Source: Cacajao melanocephalus (lineage: Eukaryota > Chordata > Mammalia > Primates > Pitheciidae). Taken from it: 64,000 nt of DNA. The stretch covers positions 18,890 to 82,889 of the forward strand of contig CAUYLG010039153.1 in assembly GCA_963573385.1 (NCBI GenBank), written 5' to 3'. Position numbers and translations under genes: made by a program. Shown here piece after piece: positions 40,191-53,202 of the stretch. Under the pieces are notes generated by a model. The model did not search any database, had not been told where the DNA came from, and saw only the letters and a program-made list of their open reading frames with translations. How positions within the stretch are numbered: the stretch's first letter is position 1; each line of letters begins with the position of its first letter.

Positions 40191-40527
40191 TTTCTGTGTG
40201 TATTTTAATTTTTTGTGAAATATCTCAGGCCTACAAAAGTTTGAAGAAAAATACAGTGAATATCTTTGCACCCACCACCCATGTTGGCAAGTCATTACTG
40301 ATTATTACCAGTCATTACCAATATGGTCAAAGACTCCTGTGTTCTCCCCTTCGCTTTTGACAAACCAGAGGTCATCTCTGTTCTGAATGTGAGTTCAGTA
40401 CTAATCATTCACAGAATAATATATAGCTTTTTATGTTTTTTAAACTTCATATAAATAGTATTATATTGTGTTTATTTTTCTGTAATTTGGTCTTTTTTTT
40501 CACCATTATGTTTGTGAGATTTGTTGC

Positions 40528-41008
40528 TAAAGAAAAAAATAATTCATGACATTTGTTACAGAATGGCAAGGTAGTCTTTATTCAGGGCCATCTTGATGGA
40601 TGTAGGGATGACTGCAAAGAAGTTTTGTAGTAAGGGAGAGATATAAGATTCAACTCTAAATATAACATGGAAAAGTGGAAATAAGTGAAGGAGCAAGGTG
40701 GGGGTCAGTGGATGGAAAATTACTAAGAGGAAACATCAGGGGTAAGAGGGAATTCTGGCTGAACAAAACTAACAGGATCCTTGCTGAGAGCAGGCCAGAG
40801 TGATCTGACATCACCTAGGGGTGGTGGAGAATGGGGAACCCAATCAGATATCAAGGGTGAGGGATTCTGGTTAAACTGACTTAGCAGGATTACTGTTAGC
40901 ATTGAACAATGCAGAGATGAACACAGAAGCCCAAGAATTGGGACCTAGTTGGGAAGAGGATTCAGAAGAGCCTGACTACATTTCAGTCAAGGAGAGACTT
41001 TTTGTCAT
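40528..41008. repeat. Unclassified ~480-bp insertion between L1 pieces
   Basis: L1-like antisense text stops near 40527 (gtttgtgagatttgttgc) and resumes near 41009 (tactgatagctctac...). The material between (ggcaaggtagtctttattca, aggaaacatcaggggtaag) looks like an LTR or other interspersed repeat, but I cannot identify ends or family. Confidence 0.35.
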
Positions 41009-41176
41009 CATCCATACTGATAGCTCTACTTTTATTTTCACTGCTTCACATACAATGATTTATTCATCTATTATTGGTCAATACAAATTTAGGTTCATTC
41101 CAGTTTTTGGCTATTACAAATAATGGTGCTATGAATAGTCTTGCACTTGTCTGCTTGTGTATATGTTGAAAGTCTG

Positions 41177-41478
41177 GCCGGGCATGGGTGGCACGTGCCT
41201 ATAGTCCCAGCTACTCGGGAGGCTGAGGTGGGAGGATCGCTTGAGTGCAGGAGTTCTGGTCTGTAGTGTGCTATGCCGATTGGGTGTTTGTACTAAGTTC
41301 GGCATCAATATGGTGTCACGTCCCGGGAGAGGGGGACCACCAGGTTACCTAAGGAGGGGTAAACCGGTCCAGGTCAGAAATGGAGCAGGTCAAAACTCCC
41401 GTGCTGATCAGTAGTGGGATCGGGCCTGTGAATAGCCACTGTACTCCAGCCTGGGCAACATAGTGAGACCCTGTCTCT
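41177..41478 (+). pseudogene. 7SL RNA (SRP RNA) retropseudogene, full length
   Basis: The copy runs from gccgggcatgggtggcacgt to gagaccctgtctct and includes the 7SL-specific S domain absent from Alu: ctatgccgattgggtgtttg, actaagttcggcatcaatat, gggggaccaccaggttacct, gagcaggtcaaaactcccgt and gctgatcagtagtgggatcg. It is followed by a 14-base A run and flanked by the direct repeat gaaagtctg at 41168-41176 and 41499-41507, so it was retroposed by L1 machinery. A number of substitutions and small indels versus the functional RNA (for example an extra base in catgggtgg) make it a pseudogene. It lies inside antisense L1 and is in the VWA8 sense direction. Confidence 0.95.
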
Positions 41479-41499
41479 AAAAAAAAAAAAAAGTAAAAG

Positions 41500-41760
41500 A
41501 AAGTCTGTAGGGAGTATATCTAGGAGCAAATTACCAAAGGTGTTCCAGTAGCATAAAGGGGGTCCTGATGCATCCCATCCTTATCTACTCTTGTAAGGGT
41601 CACACTTTTATTGTGGTTTCACATTACCTTTTTCTGACTTCTAGTACATTTGTGCATCCTTTCATATGTTGTCATTTACTCTTCCGAGAATTACCTATGT
41701 GTTTAGCCATTTTTCTCTTATTTGCTAAAAGTTTTATTCCCCTTCTTTTGTTTACATAAT
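41500..41760 (-). repeat. Old L1, antisense, continuation after 7SL
   Basis: gggagtatatctaggagcaa continues gcttgtgtatatgttgaaag, the L1 text that precedes the 7SL copy. It fades out near 41760. Confidence 0.5.
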
Positions 41761-44139
41761 GTTACTAAAATATTCCAAATGTATATAAAGTGCTTAGGAC
41801 AGTGTCTGGCTTGGAGGAAGAATTTTATAAATGTGGGCTATAAAAAAAGAAAGAATGAATGAAAATCTCTAGGAGAATGGTGAACGAAGATCACAGGGTG
41901 ATAGCCCTGCACAGTCCTAACAGGCATCTGTTAGAACAGATGAAATTTGAGGAGAGATGTCTCTTAGAAAGTGAAATTGATAAACCCAATATATTTGAAC
42001 ATATTTAGAGATTTTAACAATTAGGGAACCTTGGGAATAAATTTGTACTAAATAAAATTAAGCAAACAAAATATGTTGCTTATTAGCTCCAATAAAAGCA
42101 AAAAGTTATGCAGGAAAAAGTAATGATAATATAAGACATAGCAAAGCTGTGATTAGCATTTACATAATTATAATAATATAAGCACTGGATATTAATCCAA
42201 ACAAAATTATCATATGACTGTTTGGGGGGATGAGAAAATAGAGAGTAGGGGACAGGGGAATGAAAAAGAGTTAAACTCTCTTCTTGCTTGGGAAGAAGGC
42301 AAGAAATAATGCCTGAAGCTAAAAAATCAAGAGGGCGCCATAAAGGTGAAGGTGAATACCACAGAAATGGCTTTAAAAGCTGAAAGTGTCTCTCTGGGGC
42401 AGGAAACAGGTTGGGGAGGCGCAAGGGGTAAAGCAGGGGCTCTCTGTTTTTTCTTTAAGCCTTTCTATGTGCTTGTAGATCTCTGGTGAAAATTCAAGCT
42501 AGAATAATTTTGTAAAGTAAATCAAATCCAACCATCTAATTCATCTGGAACTAATGTACATCAGCCTTCTATAAAGAAATCAACTGTGAAGACTGCTCTC
42601 CTGGTGGCTTTCACAATAATGGGGTAGCTTTTATTTAATGCAGATGGGGAGAAATTTATTGCTTTCTTCCAACTATTTTTCTTCTAGCTAAATGTTAGCT
42701 TTTTTTAAACCACAGGTCTCAGCTCTTTAAACACAAAATAATATTTCTTGATTGAAAGCAGTACAGTTTTTTGTTTTTTTTCTTGAACTTTGAGTGAAAT
42801 CAAAGATTTGGTATCAGCACTGTTTGGGGGCACACATCACTCTTTTTATTTGTGAACACAGAAGTATATTAAACCCAGTGATTAACAGGTATACATCAAA
42901 TTACATTTCTGGAAGGAGTGAGTTTTTAATAGCATTTCACCTTCCCTCTGAAAACTGTCGTGGTTGTTTTGCCTGACAGTTTTTAATACCTCCTTCTAAC
43001 CTTGGCACTGCGCGTGTAAACTGTCCCCACTATTCATGGGAACTATGTGATAAACACTGCTGCAGTGACTTCCCTTTAATGGTTAGTGAACTAATCCCTA
43101 AATACAGTTTATACCTATCTTTGAAATCCACCTGGATTATAACTGTAATGGAAATTTACTGAGCCTCCATCCTCACTCCAGTGTTAAAACATTTAAAATG
43201 GATGGATGAGGACTTGGCTAAGTTTGGAAGGAAACGTGGCCACAGTTTTCACTTCCTTCATTCAGTCAAGAATCTTTTTGTAAATATTCTTTTCATCTGA
43301 ACTGATTTATTTTCAAATCAGTAAACATCCATTTTTATTGTTTTTAAAGTGTTTACAGCTACTACCACCACTACCACCACCTTTAATATTTCCCTGAAGT
43401 GCTTTGTCACCACAGTTACCCTTCTCTGACATATGAAAATAGTTTTTAATACCAGGAGTAAAATTCTTGCTTTCTACTTCTTGAAAGAGTAGACACAGTC
43501 ATTATTGCATTTTCTCACCATGGAATTAATTAGCAAAGTAAAAGAAAAGGAAGATGTGGGAAAAAAGATATTTTGAAGTAAGTTGGCTTACTTTGCTCTC
43601 ACAAGCAATCTAAAAGTGCTGATGGCAGTAGCTCAACTTAATACTATTTCTTATTTTTAAAAGTGCCTCTAAATGGCAAGCCAAAACGTAAGTCAGTTAG
43701 CGAGGCAGCTCTACTCATCTCTACAGCTTCAATAACTAGTCACTCTTGACAAAGAACCCTGGACCATAAATAATTCAACCTACTTCAGCTAGGTTCAAAT
43801 ATCAGGAATTGTCAAAAACAATATATGGTGCAAAACTTTATCCAAGACTGACCTTCTGTCACAGGCAGAATTTCCAAAGCAGACTGTGTGTGACTTACGA
43901 TAAGCATATTCATTTTGTGCAAATGGCCACTTGGAGACAGCTAATTCAGCTGGGTGGTCAAATTACTATAGTAACTCTATTTTCTTACCCATTCCTCTCC
44001 TTGGACATCACCTTTTCTTCTTGCTGAGCTGTTTGTCTCTTGGGACAATCCATTGCCTAGCTCTGCAGCTCATATCTGGCCTCATGGCTGTGATTCCCAC
44101 TCTGGAATCCTTTCCAAGTCCCCAGAGGCCACAGTGGTT

Positions 44140-44280
44140 TAATGAAGAGGAACTTTTCTCAGTTTACTGTGAGCACCTCAAAGTCAGAGACCACATCTCT
44201 TTCTTTTCTATATCCCTACTGCTTCATATGATGTCTGGCACAAAATAAACTGAAACACATTTGTTAAATAAATAAGAGAT
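44140..44280 (+). repeat. L2 3' end
   Basis: actgtgagcacctcaaagtc, gagaccacatctctttcttt, gatgtctggcacaaaataaa and catttgttaaataaataaga match the L2 3' terminus. The open frames at 43809-44248 precede or overlap it without coding support. Confidence 0.8.
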
Positions 44281-44430
44281 ACATTGAGTTTTTCAGCTGG
44301 CCTATTTAAAAAGCTTCAACTGCATGCATGAAATAAAAATGTTAAGTTTCTTGTCTTTTGTAAACTACATTTGATAAATTCAATGTGGGTATCCTGGATA
44401 CTTCATTCCAACCAGAAGTTGTAGTAAAAG

Positions 44431-44477
44431 ATGGATGGATGGATGGATGGATGGATGGATGGATGGATGGATGGATG
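44431..44477. repeat. (GGAT)n microsatellite
   Basis: About twelve uninterrupted GGAT units. Confidence 0.98.
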
Positions 44478-44679
44478 TATCATTCTAATCAGAAATTGTC
44501 ATCAAAGATTAGACAGAGAAACAGATAGACAAAATCTTAAAAAGCATGGGTTTTGTATAGGGGAGTTTTTTTTTAAGAGAACTTAGTGGCCAAGATTTTG
44601 TAAAATGGGATGATTTTACAAACAGTTATTGCCCTAGGGCTAGCTCAGGTAGAAGTTGTGTGGAGTGGTGGCCATAGCA

Positions 44680-44900
44680 GAGATTTTAGTGCTAAAAAGG
44701 CCTGGGTTAGAAAGCCATCTCCATCACTCTCCAGTTGTGTCACCCCAAGTCATATTATATTACCTCTGTAAGCCTCAGTTTCCTCATCTCTCAGACAGTA
44801 ATTATTAGTCTTTGTTGTTGTCAGTATCAAAAGCACTCTCTGTAAAGACTAAGCAGGGTTTCTGACACACCATGGTGGCAGCTAATGATTTTGAGGATGA
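44680..44900 (-). repeat. MIR SINE, antisense
   Basis: aggcctgggttagaaagcca, cactctccagttgtgtcacc, gtaagcctcagtttcctcat and gactaagcagggtttctgac are reverse-complement MIR landmarks. Confidence 0.8.
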
Positions 44901-44968
44901 TGGTTACTAAGGGCTATGGAATAGCAATCAGTAAAGCCCAGGAATTTGCTGGAAAGCCAACACTAAGC

Positions 44969-44991
44969 TATACTAATGACATCACATGAGT
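44969..44991 (+). repeat. 23-bp dispersed duplicate, copy 1
   Basis: Exact match to 45679-45701; looser similarity continues about 12 nt downstream. Copy 1 is outside and copy 2 inside the long-TIR element. Confidence 0.85.
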
Positions 44992-45093
44992 GTAACACTT
45001 ATAGAATTAGTTGAGGGCTCTGGTTCCCTTATCTCTTTCTCTTCTTCTTCCCCCAACTTTTCATATTCTTCACTATCCAGAATCCTGAGAGCT

Positions 45094-46250
<1,157 letters not shown>

Positions 46251-46299
46251 CAAACTCAAGAGACCTCACCCCACTGCCGTCACCTTTCCCTGTCTTGCA

Positions 46300-46560
46300 G
46301 GGCACTAATAATGACAGATTCTGTGTGATGAGCAACCCCTATAGGTGCTTTGCATTCACTAATTTCATCTTCTCCTCAAGATAATGCTTATGATGCTCAG
46401 ATGCTGTGGTCATTTGAGATTGTTATCCCCATCTTGCAATGGAGTTGTTATCCCCATTTTACAAATGAAGAAAGCAGGCCTCAGAGAGGTCAATAACTTG
46501 ACCAACATAACACAGCTCAGACAGGACCAGGACTTCCTACCAGGTCAGTCTAATTAGAGA
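46300..46560 (+). repeat. MIR SINE
   Basis: ataggtgctttgcattcact, cccattttacaaatgaagaa, ggcctcagagaggtcaataa and acacagctcagacaggacca in MIR order, with a duplicated gttatcccca block in the middle. Confidence 0.8.
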
Positions 46561-46920
46561 GTGTGCCGATTCCACCACATTTTACTGCTTTGTTGTTGCT
46601 TCCTAAGAAGGAAAAACAGAGTTCAGATGATGAAATATTTTCAAAAACACAGTAAGTGCTAAAACATTGACTCATCTTGGGAAGCTATCAAAGACAATGA
46701 AAAAAACAGATTATTTTCTGACAGTAAAGAATCACAGCCCAATATGCTTCCCTGAGAGAAGCATAATTCTCAGAGTCTATCCATGAGGGTTGACCTAGTA
46801 CTTTGTCAAGTAGATCCCAGAGTTCTACCCTAGGCTACTGATAACTTGATTCCATTTTTAGCAGCATTTTTGTATCTTGCAGCAATTTAATACTTTGCTC
46901 ATGTCATGACTTGTTTGTAG

Positions 46921-47002
46921 ATGTTACTCCTCCACAAACATCTGGTTATATAGAAGTCACTGATCTTCAATCAAAGAAACTCCGATATATCCCTATTCCC
47001 AG
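46921..47002 (+). CDS. VWA8: VWA8 exon L (82 bp)
   Basis: 82 bp, phase 1 in, phase 2 out. The acceptor is ttgtttgtag ending at 46920; the donor gtaatc begins at 47003. G|AT gives Asp, then VTPPQTSGYIEVTDLQSKKL and RYIPIP plus AG of an Arg codon. Estimated residues 1443-1469. GYIEVTDLQSKKLRYIPIP is a textbook strand-turn-strand propeller repeat. The exon lies 10.4 kb from exon K; the phases match (K ends in 1, L starts in 1). Confidence 0.9.
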
Positions 47003-48432
47003 GTAATCCATTTCACCTTTGTTCTTAGCTTCGTATGTCATAAAAAATGAGTAAATTCTTGCTAAGTACTGTGAATAAATGTGTGTGCTTTTTGCTTCTT
47101 TTAATAGCAAGCTCTTTTTTTTCCCAGTTACAGTTGGTTTCTATCTTGCTGTTATTCTGCATGTTTTCCTGGCATTTTTATTTTCATTTTGTAAAAATAT
47201 TCAAATGTTACATAGGTATAAGTCAAACAGCCTGTAAGTCTTGGTTCTCTTTTCTTTGATCTGTTCTAATAAGTTTTTCTGTATCTGAAATAGCATTTTC
47301 AGTATTATAAAAATTTTAATACTTATTAACTTTCTATGTTTATTTTCTGAAGTAAATGTGTTCAAAATATCAAAAGAATTTAAATAGATTTCTTTAATAT
47401 TGTTTTTACATATGTTATTATGCATCTGCAGGAAGGTTGTACAATAGTCAAAGGATCCCAAAGCTTTAGAATAGGACTCATTACTGTTTACCTCCTTCAT
47501 TATTGTCCCGCAATGGAAGCAAAGCATTTAGGTAGACTCAGAATATAAAAACAGAAACAATGAAGCATGATCTCTTCCCTTGAAAAACACAGGTGTCGTC
47601 ACCGGGATCCCGTCCCTTTCTGGGTGCATCCATTCCTTACTTCCCTCTTCCAACCTAAGCTTGTACCTGCTTTGGTCTACTTAGCCTAGGTTCCTCTTTT
47701 TTCCTTTCTTTGCTCTCCAGGCCAAAACCTTCTTCCTCTAATCTTTCTACTCTATTTTGTCCTAGATTGCAGTCACATCCCTTCCTCTCATGTATTCCCT
47801 CACATTGCCACTGAGCCCTCACAACGCAGTGGTTGAAGCCTTGGTTAGAAGCTCTAGCAGAGTAGCCTGAAAGGCCTGCAGAGGAAGACCAGGGATACCA
47901 GAACCTGTCACTCTTCCAAAATTTCACCAAGCTTCCTTTCTGTCCCCTCCTCCAACCACCAGAAGAAAGTAGCTCAGCATGATAGTACACATAACTCAGA
48001 AACACAGCTTCATTTCTTAGGACCCTTTATTGAGATTTCAAAAAATATGAAAACAAAATTATTATTCAAAGGGATAGATTTACTTCTTTCAACATATATA
48101 AGTATGACTTCTTGGAGCATCCTAATGTGTTGGTTTAATGAAAAATGGCTTTTAATCATTTGAGGAAATTGCATGTTCCATCTTAATTTTATGCTCATTA
48201 AAATATACTATTAATTCAAGTAGCAAAAGCAAATAACATCTTTTTAATGTATCTAAAGCATTAACAATTTTTTCCAATATTTATATTCATTTCTCTCACT
48301 AGCTTTTTACTTCAGTGTTTTTCTCTTTTACTTTCTGTATGAATCACATGTTATACCTGCCATGGAAAGAACATCTGGAAGAGCAGCTGTATGCACAGCC
48401 CAGAGCCAGCTGGCCACCATAATTCATTGATT

Positions 48433-48735
48433 TAGAGCTGCACTGTCCAACAGAAATATAATGAAAGCCATATATGTAATTATGTATTTCTTGGTAGACA
48501 CATTTAAAAAATTTTAAGGTGAAATTAATTTTAATAATATCTTTTATTTAACCCAGTATATCCAAAATATTATTATTTTGACATGTAGTCCATATAAAAT
48601 TTTTAATGAAATATTTTACATTCCTTTTTTTTTCTAAGTCTCTGAAATGCAGTGTGTATTTTACACTTAAAGCACATCTCCATTTGGACTTGTCACATTT
48701 CGAGTGTCATGTGACTCAGAGTCTGTTTCATTGTC
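48433..48735 (-). mobile_element. Ancient non-autonomous DNA transposon
   Basis: gctgcactgtccaacagaaa, gtgaaattaattttaataat, cccagtatatccaaaatatt and gtgtgtattttacacttaaa follow a widespread mammalian element that begins with gcactgtccaa. The right inverted end is missing. Family name not resolved. Confidence 0.6.
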
Positions 48736-50283
48736 AGTATGTCCTGAATTTCTCTTGAGATTAACTACTGCTTTTTTTGGCATATGTATAAAATCCAAGG
48801 GAACAACCCATCTGGACTTCAGTTCTTTTGCTAGTTGCTTAGATTTAGCATTCTGCTAGATATCAGGAATTTTCCATTTGGTAGCTAATTTCAAATAATA
48901 GAAAATATAATAAAATTGTATGTAACTTTAGGGCCAAAATGAATACATCACTTTTGCCCTCACATATTTTTCTTCAAAGTTTTATATTATTTGCATTTGT
49001 AAAACAATACTGCCTAGCTTTCATATGTGGCTGTGTATAAATTTAAACTTCAGCCTACTGTAATTATTTGTGTTCATTTAAAACTTTGTTATTATTTATA
49101 AGGAAAACCTTTTTAAAGTTAAGGAAGATTCTAGACCTAGTATGCAAATTATAGTAAATATGTGATTTCTTCAGTAATTATTTTTTTAATAAACTAAAGA
49201 AATTGCCTGTAAATGTAAAGTTTTGCCATGAAGAGTTGAAATAGTGACAGCTAGTAGGTACAGTGCTCAAGAGAATCATACAGCTTGGGTATTCTTGGCA
49301 GATTTCAAACATCATAGTTACAGATGGATACATTTCATTATTCTTGAATAGCTTCTTACTCCATCATCTGTAACTACAAAGTTTTTTCCTGCAGCAAATA
49401 TTTTTTGATAGAGTACCATGTATTGTATCAAATGTTACCTTCTTTGAGCCCTTCTGGGAGTCCTGTAAAGTAGTTCTGAAACACATGTTCCCATCCCACT
49501 TTTGTTCTCCTCATATGAACATTTCCTAAGACTTCTGTGTCCAAGAGTGGCTGCCCTTGTCACTCTGTGTTTAGTATCAACTAAGACAGACTGAAAAAAG
49601 GTCAAATTAGTCTTGATTTATTCTTTAGTATATTATAAGAATTTACCTAATATATAATGGTTTTGTGTTTTTCCCAAATCTACGATGATAGTTTATTATA
49701 TTTTTCTTACCAGACCATCTCTTTAGACTATTTATTTCATATGGAAAATATCAGTTGCATTTTGAGAGCCAACACTAATAATTGGAATTGTAATCTGTAT
49801 CACTTTTGTATAATAAGAACTATATTCAGATAAAGGAAATATGCAATTGACTCTTATAGACAAATTTGCATTCCTAGAAATTACTATATATACATACATA
49901 TATATATATACACACAAATACAAATGTCAGAAATATATAATAAAGGAAATATGTGTGAAACATTTAAGAAATCTATACATTCCTTGTTATAGATTCGTGT
50001 AACTTTCTAAGTCAGAAAAGGCAAAATACCAAATACAAATGCAGTTGAAATGCATAAACAAGACATTGGTAGACTTCTAAGAGTGAGTCCAGTACTCCAG
50101 GTGTGTGAGGCATGAATTGGTGTAGAGTTCCTTTCTTCCTGGCAGTGGAAGCTAGTGTCGTCTGGGGTCCACAAATACAGGAAAATGCAGAGAACAAGTA
50201 AATTACTGTGTGTTTTTTGCTCCTTACAGATAGTTCTGTTGACATCTTGTCTTTTAATGTACTCATTATTAGAGTTCTGTCTT

Positions 50284-50670
50284 AGATCAGGCTGTTACAG
50301 CAGAATACTGTAGACTGGGTAGCTTAAGTGACAAATATTTAGTTTCAGTCTGGAGGCTGGGAAAGTCAAAATAAAGGTACCAACTAATTCAGTTCCTGTT
50401 GAAGGCTATTTTATGGAGAGCTAACTTCTTGCTGTATCCTCACATGAATGGTGGGAAAGGAGACAGAGAGAGACCACACGCAAGCATAAGTTTTCTGGTC
50501 TCTTCTCATCAAGGCCCTAATCCCATTCTATAATAGGGACTCTACCCTCATGATTTCATCTACACCTAATTACCTGCCAAAGTACCCAACTCCTAAGACT
50601 ATCATATTGGGGGTTAGGGCTTCAATATATGAATTTCGGGGGACAAAAGCATTTAGTCCATAGCAGATTC
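50284..50670. repeat. Unassigned ancient repeat
   Basis: aatactgtagactgggtagc, cagtctggaggctgggaaag, gggactctaccctcatgatt and atatgaatttcgggggacaa match a common mammalian interspersed repeat whose name I could not fix. Confidence 0.6.
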
Positions 50671-51046
50671 TTTACAGCAAGTTTAGAGAACCTAAATCAG
50701 TTTAAACCAGCTTTGTTACCTGGACTACCAATAGGTTATATACTGTGATCAATTATAAAAATGTCTTTCTTAAAATAGAAATAGTCTTTCTGGTTTTGTT
50801 TTTTTAATATATTCATGATTATCTTGTTTCATGTTTGTTTACAAGCCCTAGGCATGTTTGTTTATGAACTTTTGCTCCTCATAACCTTCTTATGTGGTGA
50901 CATAGGTAAGAGCAGGTATAAAAGAATGAGTAAAAAAAAAGTGTGAGCATACTTTTTCAACAGTAAAAAACATTACAATGTGAAGTGTCATCCTTCCTGC
51001 TTTTTTTTAATGGTCTCTTACCTTCAGTTTGGATTCCTTTTTCCAG

Positions 51047-51248
51047 ATCAGAATCTCTCTCGCCATATACCACATGGCTGTCTACCATTTCAGACACAGA
51101 TGTACTGCTAGCTGAGTGGGACAAAAGTGGTGTTGTTACAGTTGATATGGGAGGTCACATCAGGCTTTGGGAAACTGGACTTGAACGTCTGCAGCGATCA
51201 CTCATGGAATGGAGAAACATGATTGGACAAGATGACAGAAATATGCAG
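51047..51248 (+). CDS. VWA8: VWA8 exon M: WD-like blade before the VWA linker
   Basis: 202 bp, phase 2 in, phase 0 out. The acceptor is ctttttccag ending at 51046; the donor gtacca begins at 51249. AG|A gives Arg, then SESLSPYTTWLSTISDTD, VLLAEWDKSGVVTVDMGGHI, RLWETGLERLQRSLMEW and RNMIGQDDRNMQ. Estimated residues 1470-1537. AEWDKSGVVTV and GGHIRLWE resemble a WD/propeller blade; the following helix starts the linker toward the Gly-rich and VWA parts, which are not in the window. The apparent methionine at 50985 is intronic. Reading past the donor adds 34 codons before TAG at 51351-51353. Confidence 0.9.
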
Positions 51249-51353
51249 GTACCACTTGAATTCACCTTATCTCTTAGACGTGCACATTCAAGTAGAAATT
51301 TAGTTCCAGATGCCACAGTCATGAAAACTTCTGGGCCAGTGACTCAAAAATAG
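51249..51353 (+). other. VWA8: Read-through extension of exon M with stop
   Basis: If the donor at 51249 is not used, 34 codons follow (VPLEFTLSLRRAHSS..., ending PVTQK) before TAG at 51351-51353. It would replace the linker and VWA domain. The sequence has no family resemblance, so function is not claimed. Confidence 0.4.
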
Positions 51354-51387
51354 TTGCTTAAAGAACTAAAAGAACTTTCAGATTCAA

Positions 51388-51393
51388 AATAAA
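51388..51393 (+). promoter_or_regulatory. VWA8: Candidate intronic poly(A) signal after exon M
   Basis: AATAAA lies 35 nt after the read-through TAG, with a T/G-rich stretch (tgtgcccttttttctgtcag) about 50 nt downstream that could act as a downstream element. A further AATAAA is at 52134-52139. Confidence 0.4.
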
Positions 51394-53048
51394 AAGACAA
51401 AGACAAATTTCTCTATCTAAATGATGAAAAAGTGAAAATGTGCCCTTTTTTCTGTCAGTGCTTAAATGTGCAGGTTACTGACATCACAACATATGAATAC
51501 AATCATCAGCTTTTATTTTTTAACCTTAAGCATTAACTAGTTTCCAGCAGCACGTTTGCATCTGTTCTTACTTTTATCAGCTTCAATGTCGGTATCTCTA
51601 CGTGATACCTAGGAAACAGAAACAGCAGATTATTACAAGGCCAGAACCTCTAAACTAGAGAAGGTGAGCAAAAATACATATCCAGTAGAACATTTTTTAC
51701 CAACTTCCTTATTTCCAGGTAATGCAAATTTAGTAGTTAGCAATAAGCAATAAGTAGACCCAGCCCTGCACTGGAGAAAAATATGGGAACAGGCCACCAA
51801 AGTGAAAAGAAACCTGACAACTCTGGAAATGACTGTCATCATCTAATCAATCTAGTTGCTGTCTGGAACTAATTTGAAGAATGAGGAAGGCTATATACCC
51901 ACATATACTAAAGCATATAATAAAAAGGATTTATTTATCTTAATCTTCAGAACAAAACTTCACCTGTTTACATTTCTTTCTTATCCAACAAAAAGAAAAG
52001 TAGGTTCCTACCAGCCAGGTTGTTCTGCAAAGAGCTGATTAGCAAGATAAGAAATTTCTATGAACTATTTCATTAATACCTGATTAATAATTCCTATTTT
52101 ATGTGATTAGTTTTGTGATTTTTCTTAAAAAGAAATAAATGTATTTGTGAATGACTAATAATTATCTTAGATCCTTAAAAGCTTGAGGAACATCTTGAAA
52201 ATCTCAAATCAAAGTAGAACTCATGTTTTTGGAGGGATATAAATATATTAATTTAACTAAGCTAAAACAAATATACAACTCTAAAATAAACATGTCATTA
52301 AGTAAGTGCCATGGATTGATTGCAGCAACAGACTGAATGTTGGTCACTACTCATAACAATATTTAGAAAACCAATTAATTATGGCCTGTTTCATTTATTA
52401 TTCTAAACATTAGTTTCTTCTCTTTTTGAATTAAGCTCCTGTTCTCATTACCGTCATTGATGCCTAATGGTAAATACTATTGTGTTTGAATTTCTATATT
52501 TTATATATGGTAGAAATCAAAGATCATGTTTTCCATATGGTCAAGATTACGTTTATTTTTCACAATAGAACTTTACAGAGGACTTTTACTGATCATTTAA
52601 TAATTGTTCTTGACTGCTACAAAAATGAGTTTGTGTTTGTTTTTTAATCATGTAGGTCTTCCAGTTATTTTTGTGGCTATATTATACATCTTTGTAGTCC
52701 TAGCTTGTAGCACAATGATTAGTGCAATAAGCAATTAATATGTTTGTTTATGCTCACACTCCTATATACTAAAATGTACTGGTAGTTGAAACTATTTGAT
52801 AACAAATGGAATTTTTCTTTTAAACCATCACAAATTATCTATTTGTTTTTATGTAACTGAATAAATATGTATTGAATGAATATATATAGTTATCAAATTA
52901 CAAATGAACGGAATTATAGTATCTAAAATCTCAAGAATAATCAAAATATTCAGCTACATTACACAGTGCAAATATCTGAACTTTTCCTAAGCCAAACATT
53001 TTTCAGGGAATGTGTAACTTTATGTCTCCAGCTTAAAGTTCAGCTATA

Positions 53049-53202
53049 AGCCAGGCATGGTGGCACATGCCTGTAAACCCAGCTACTCTGGAGGCTAAAG
53101 CACAAGAATTGCTTGAACTCAGGAGGCAGAGGTTGCAGGAGCTGAGATCGAGCCACTGTACCCCACCGCAGCCTTAGCAACAAAACAAGACCTTGTCACT
53201 AA
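53049..53202 (+). repeat. Alu right-arm monomer or 5'-truncated Alu
   Basis: Starts precisely at a monomer start (gccaggcatggtggcacatg) and carries the right-arm insert text (gaattgcttgaactcaggag). It ends in an A/AAAT-rich tail. Flanking aaagttcagcta (53035-53046) and aaagctcagcta (53219-53230), one mismatch, are its target duplication, so it inserted as a monomer. Confidence 0.85.

Larger units (their letters stand above)
47003..51046 (+). other. VWA8: Intron L-M
   Basis: 4.0 kb. Repeats seen: a DNA transposon fossil at 48433-48735 and an unassigned old repeat at 50284-50670, plus a TATA/CA-rich tract at 49886-49920. Frames at 47201-47527 and 47655-48005 (minus) have no recognisable product. 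Confidence 0.85.

Noticed and set aside
44431..44477. Regular repeat that might suggest an array
   Set aside because: Simple GGAT tetranucleotide microsatellite without spacers.
47655..48005. 116-codon minus-strand frame
   Set aside because: Low-complexity composition, no domain, no start context or promoter; treated as chance.
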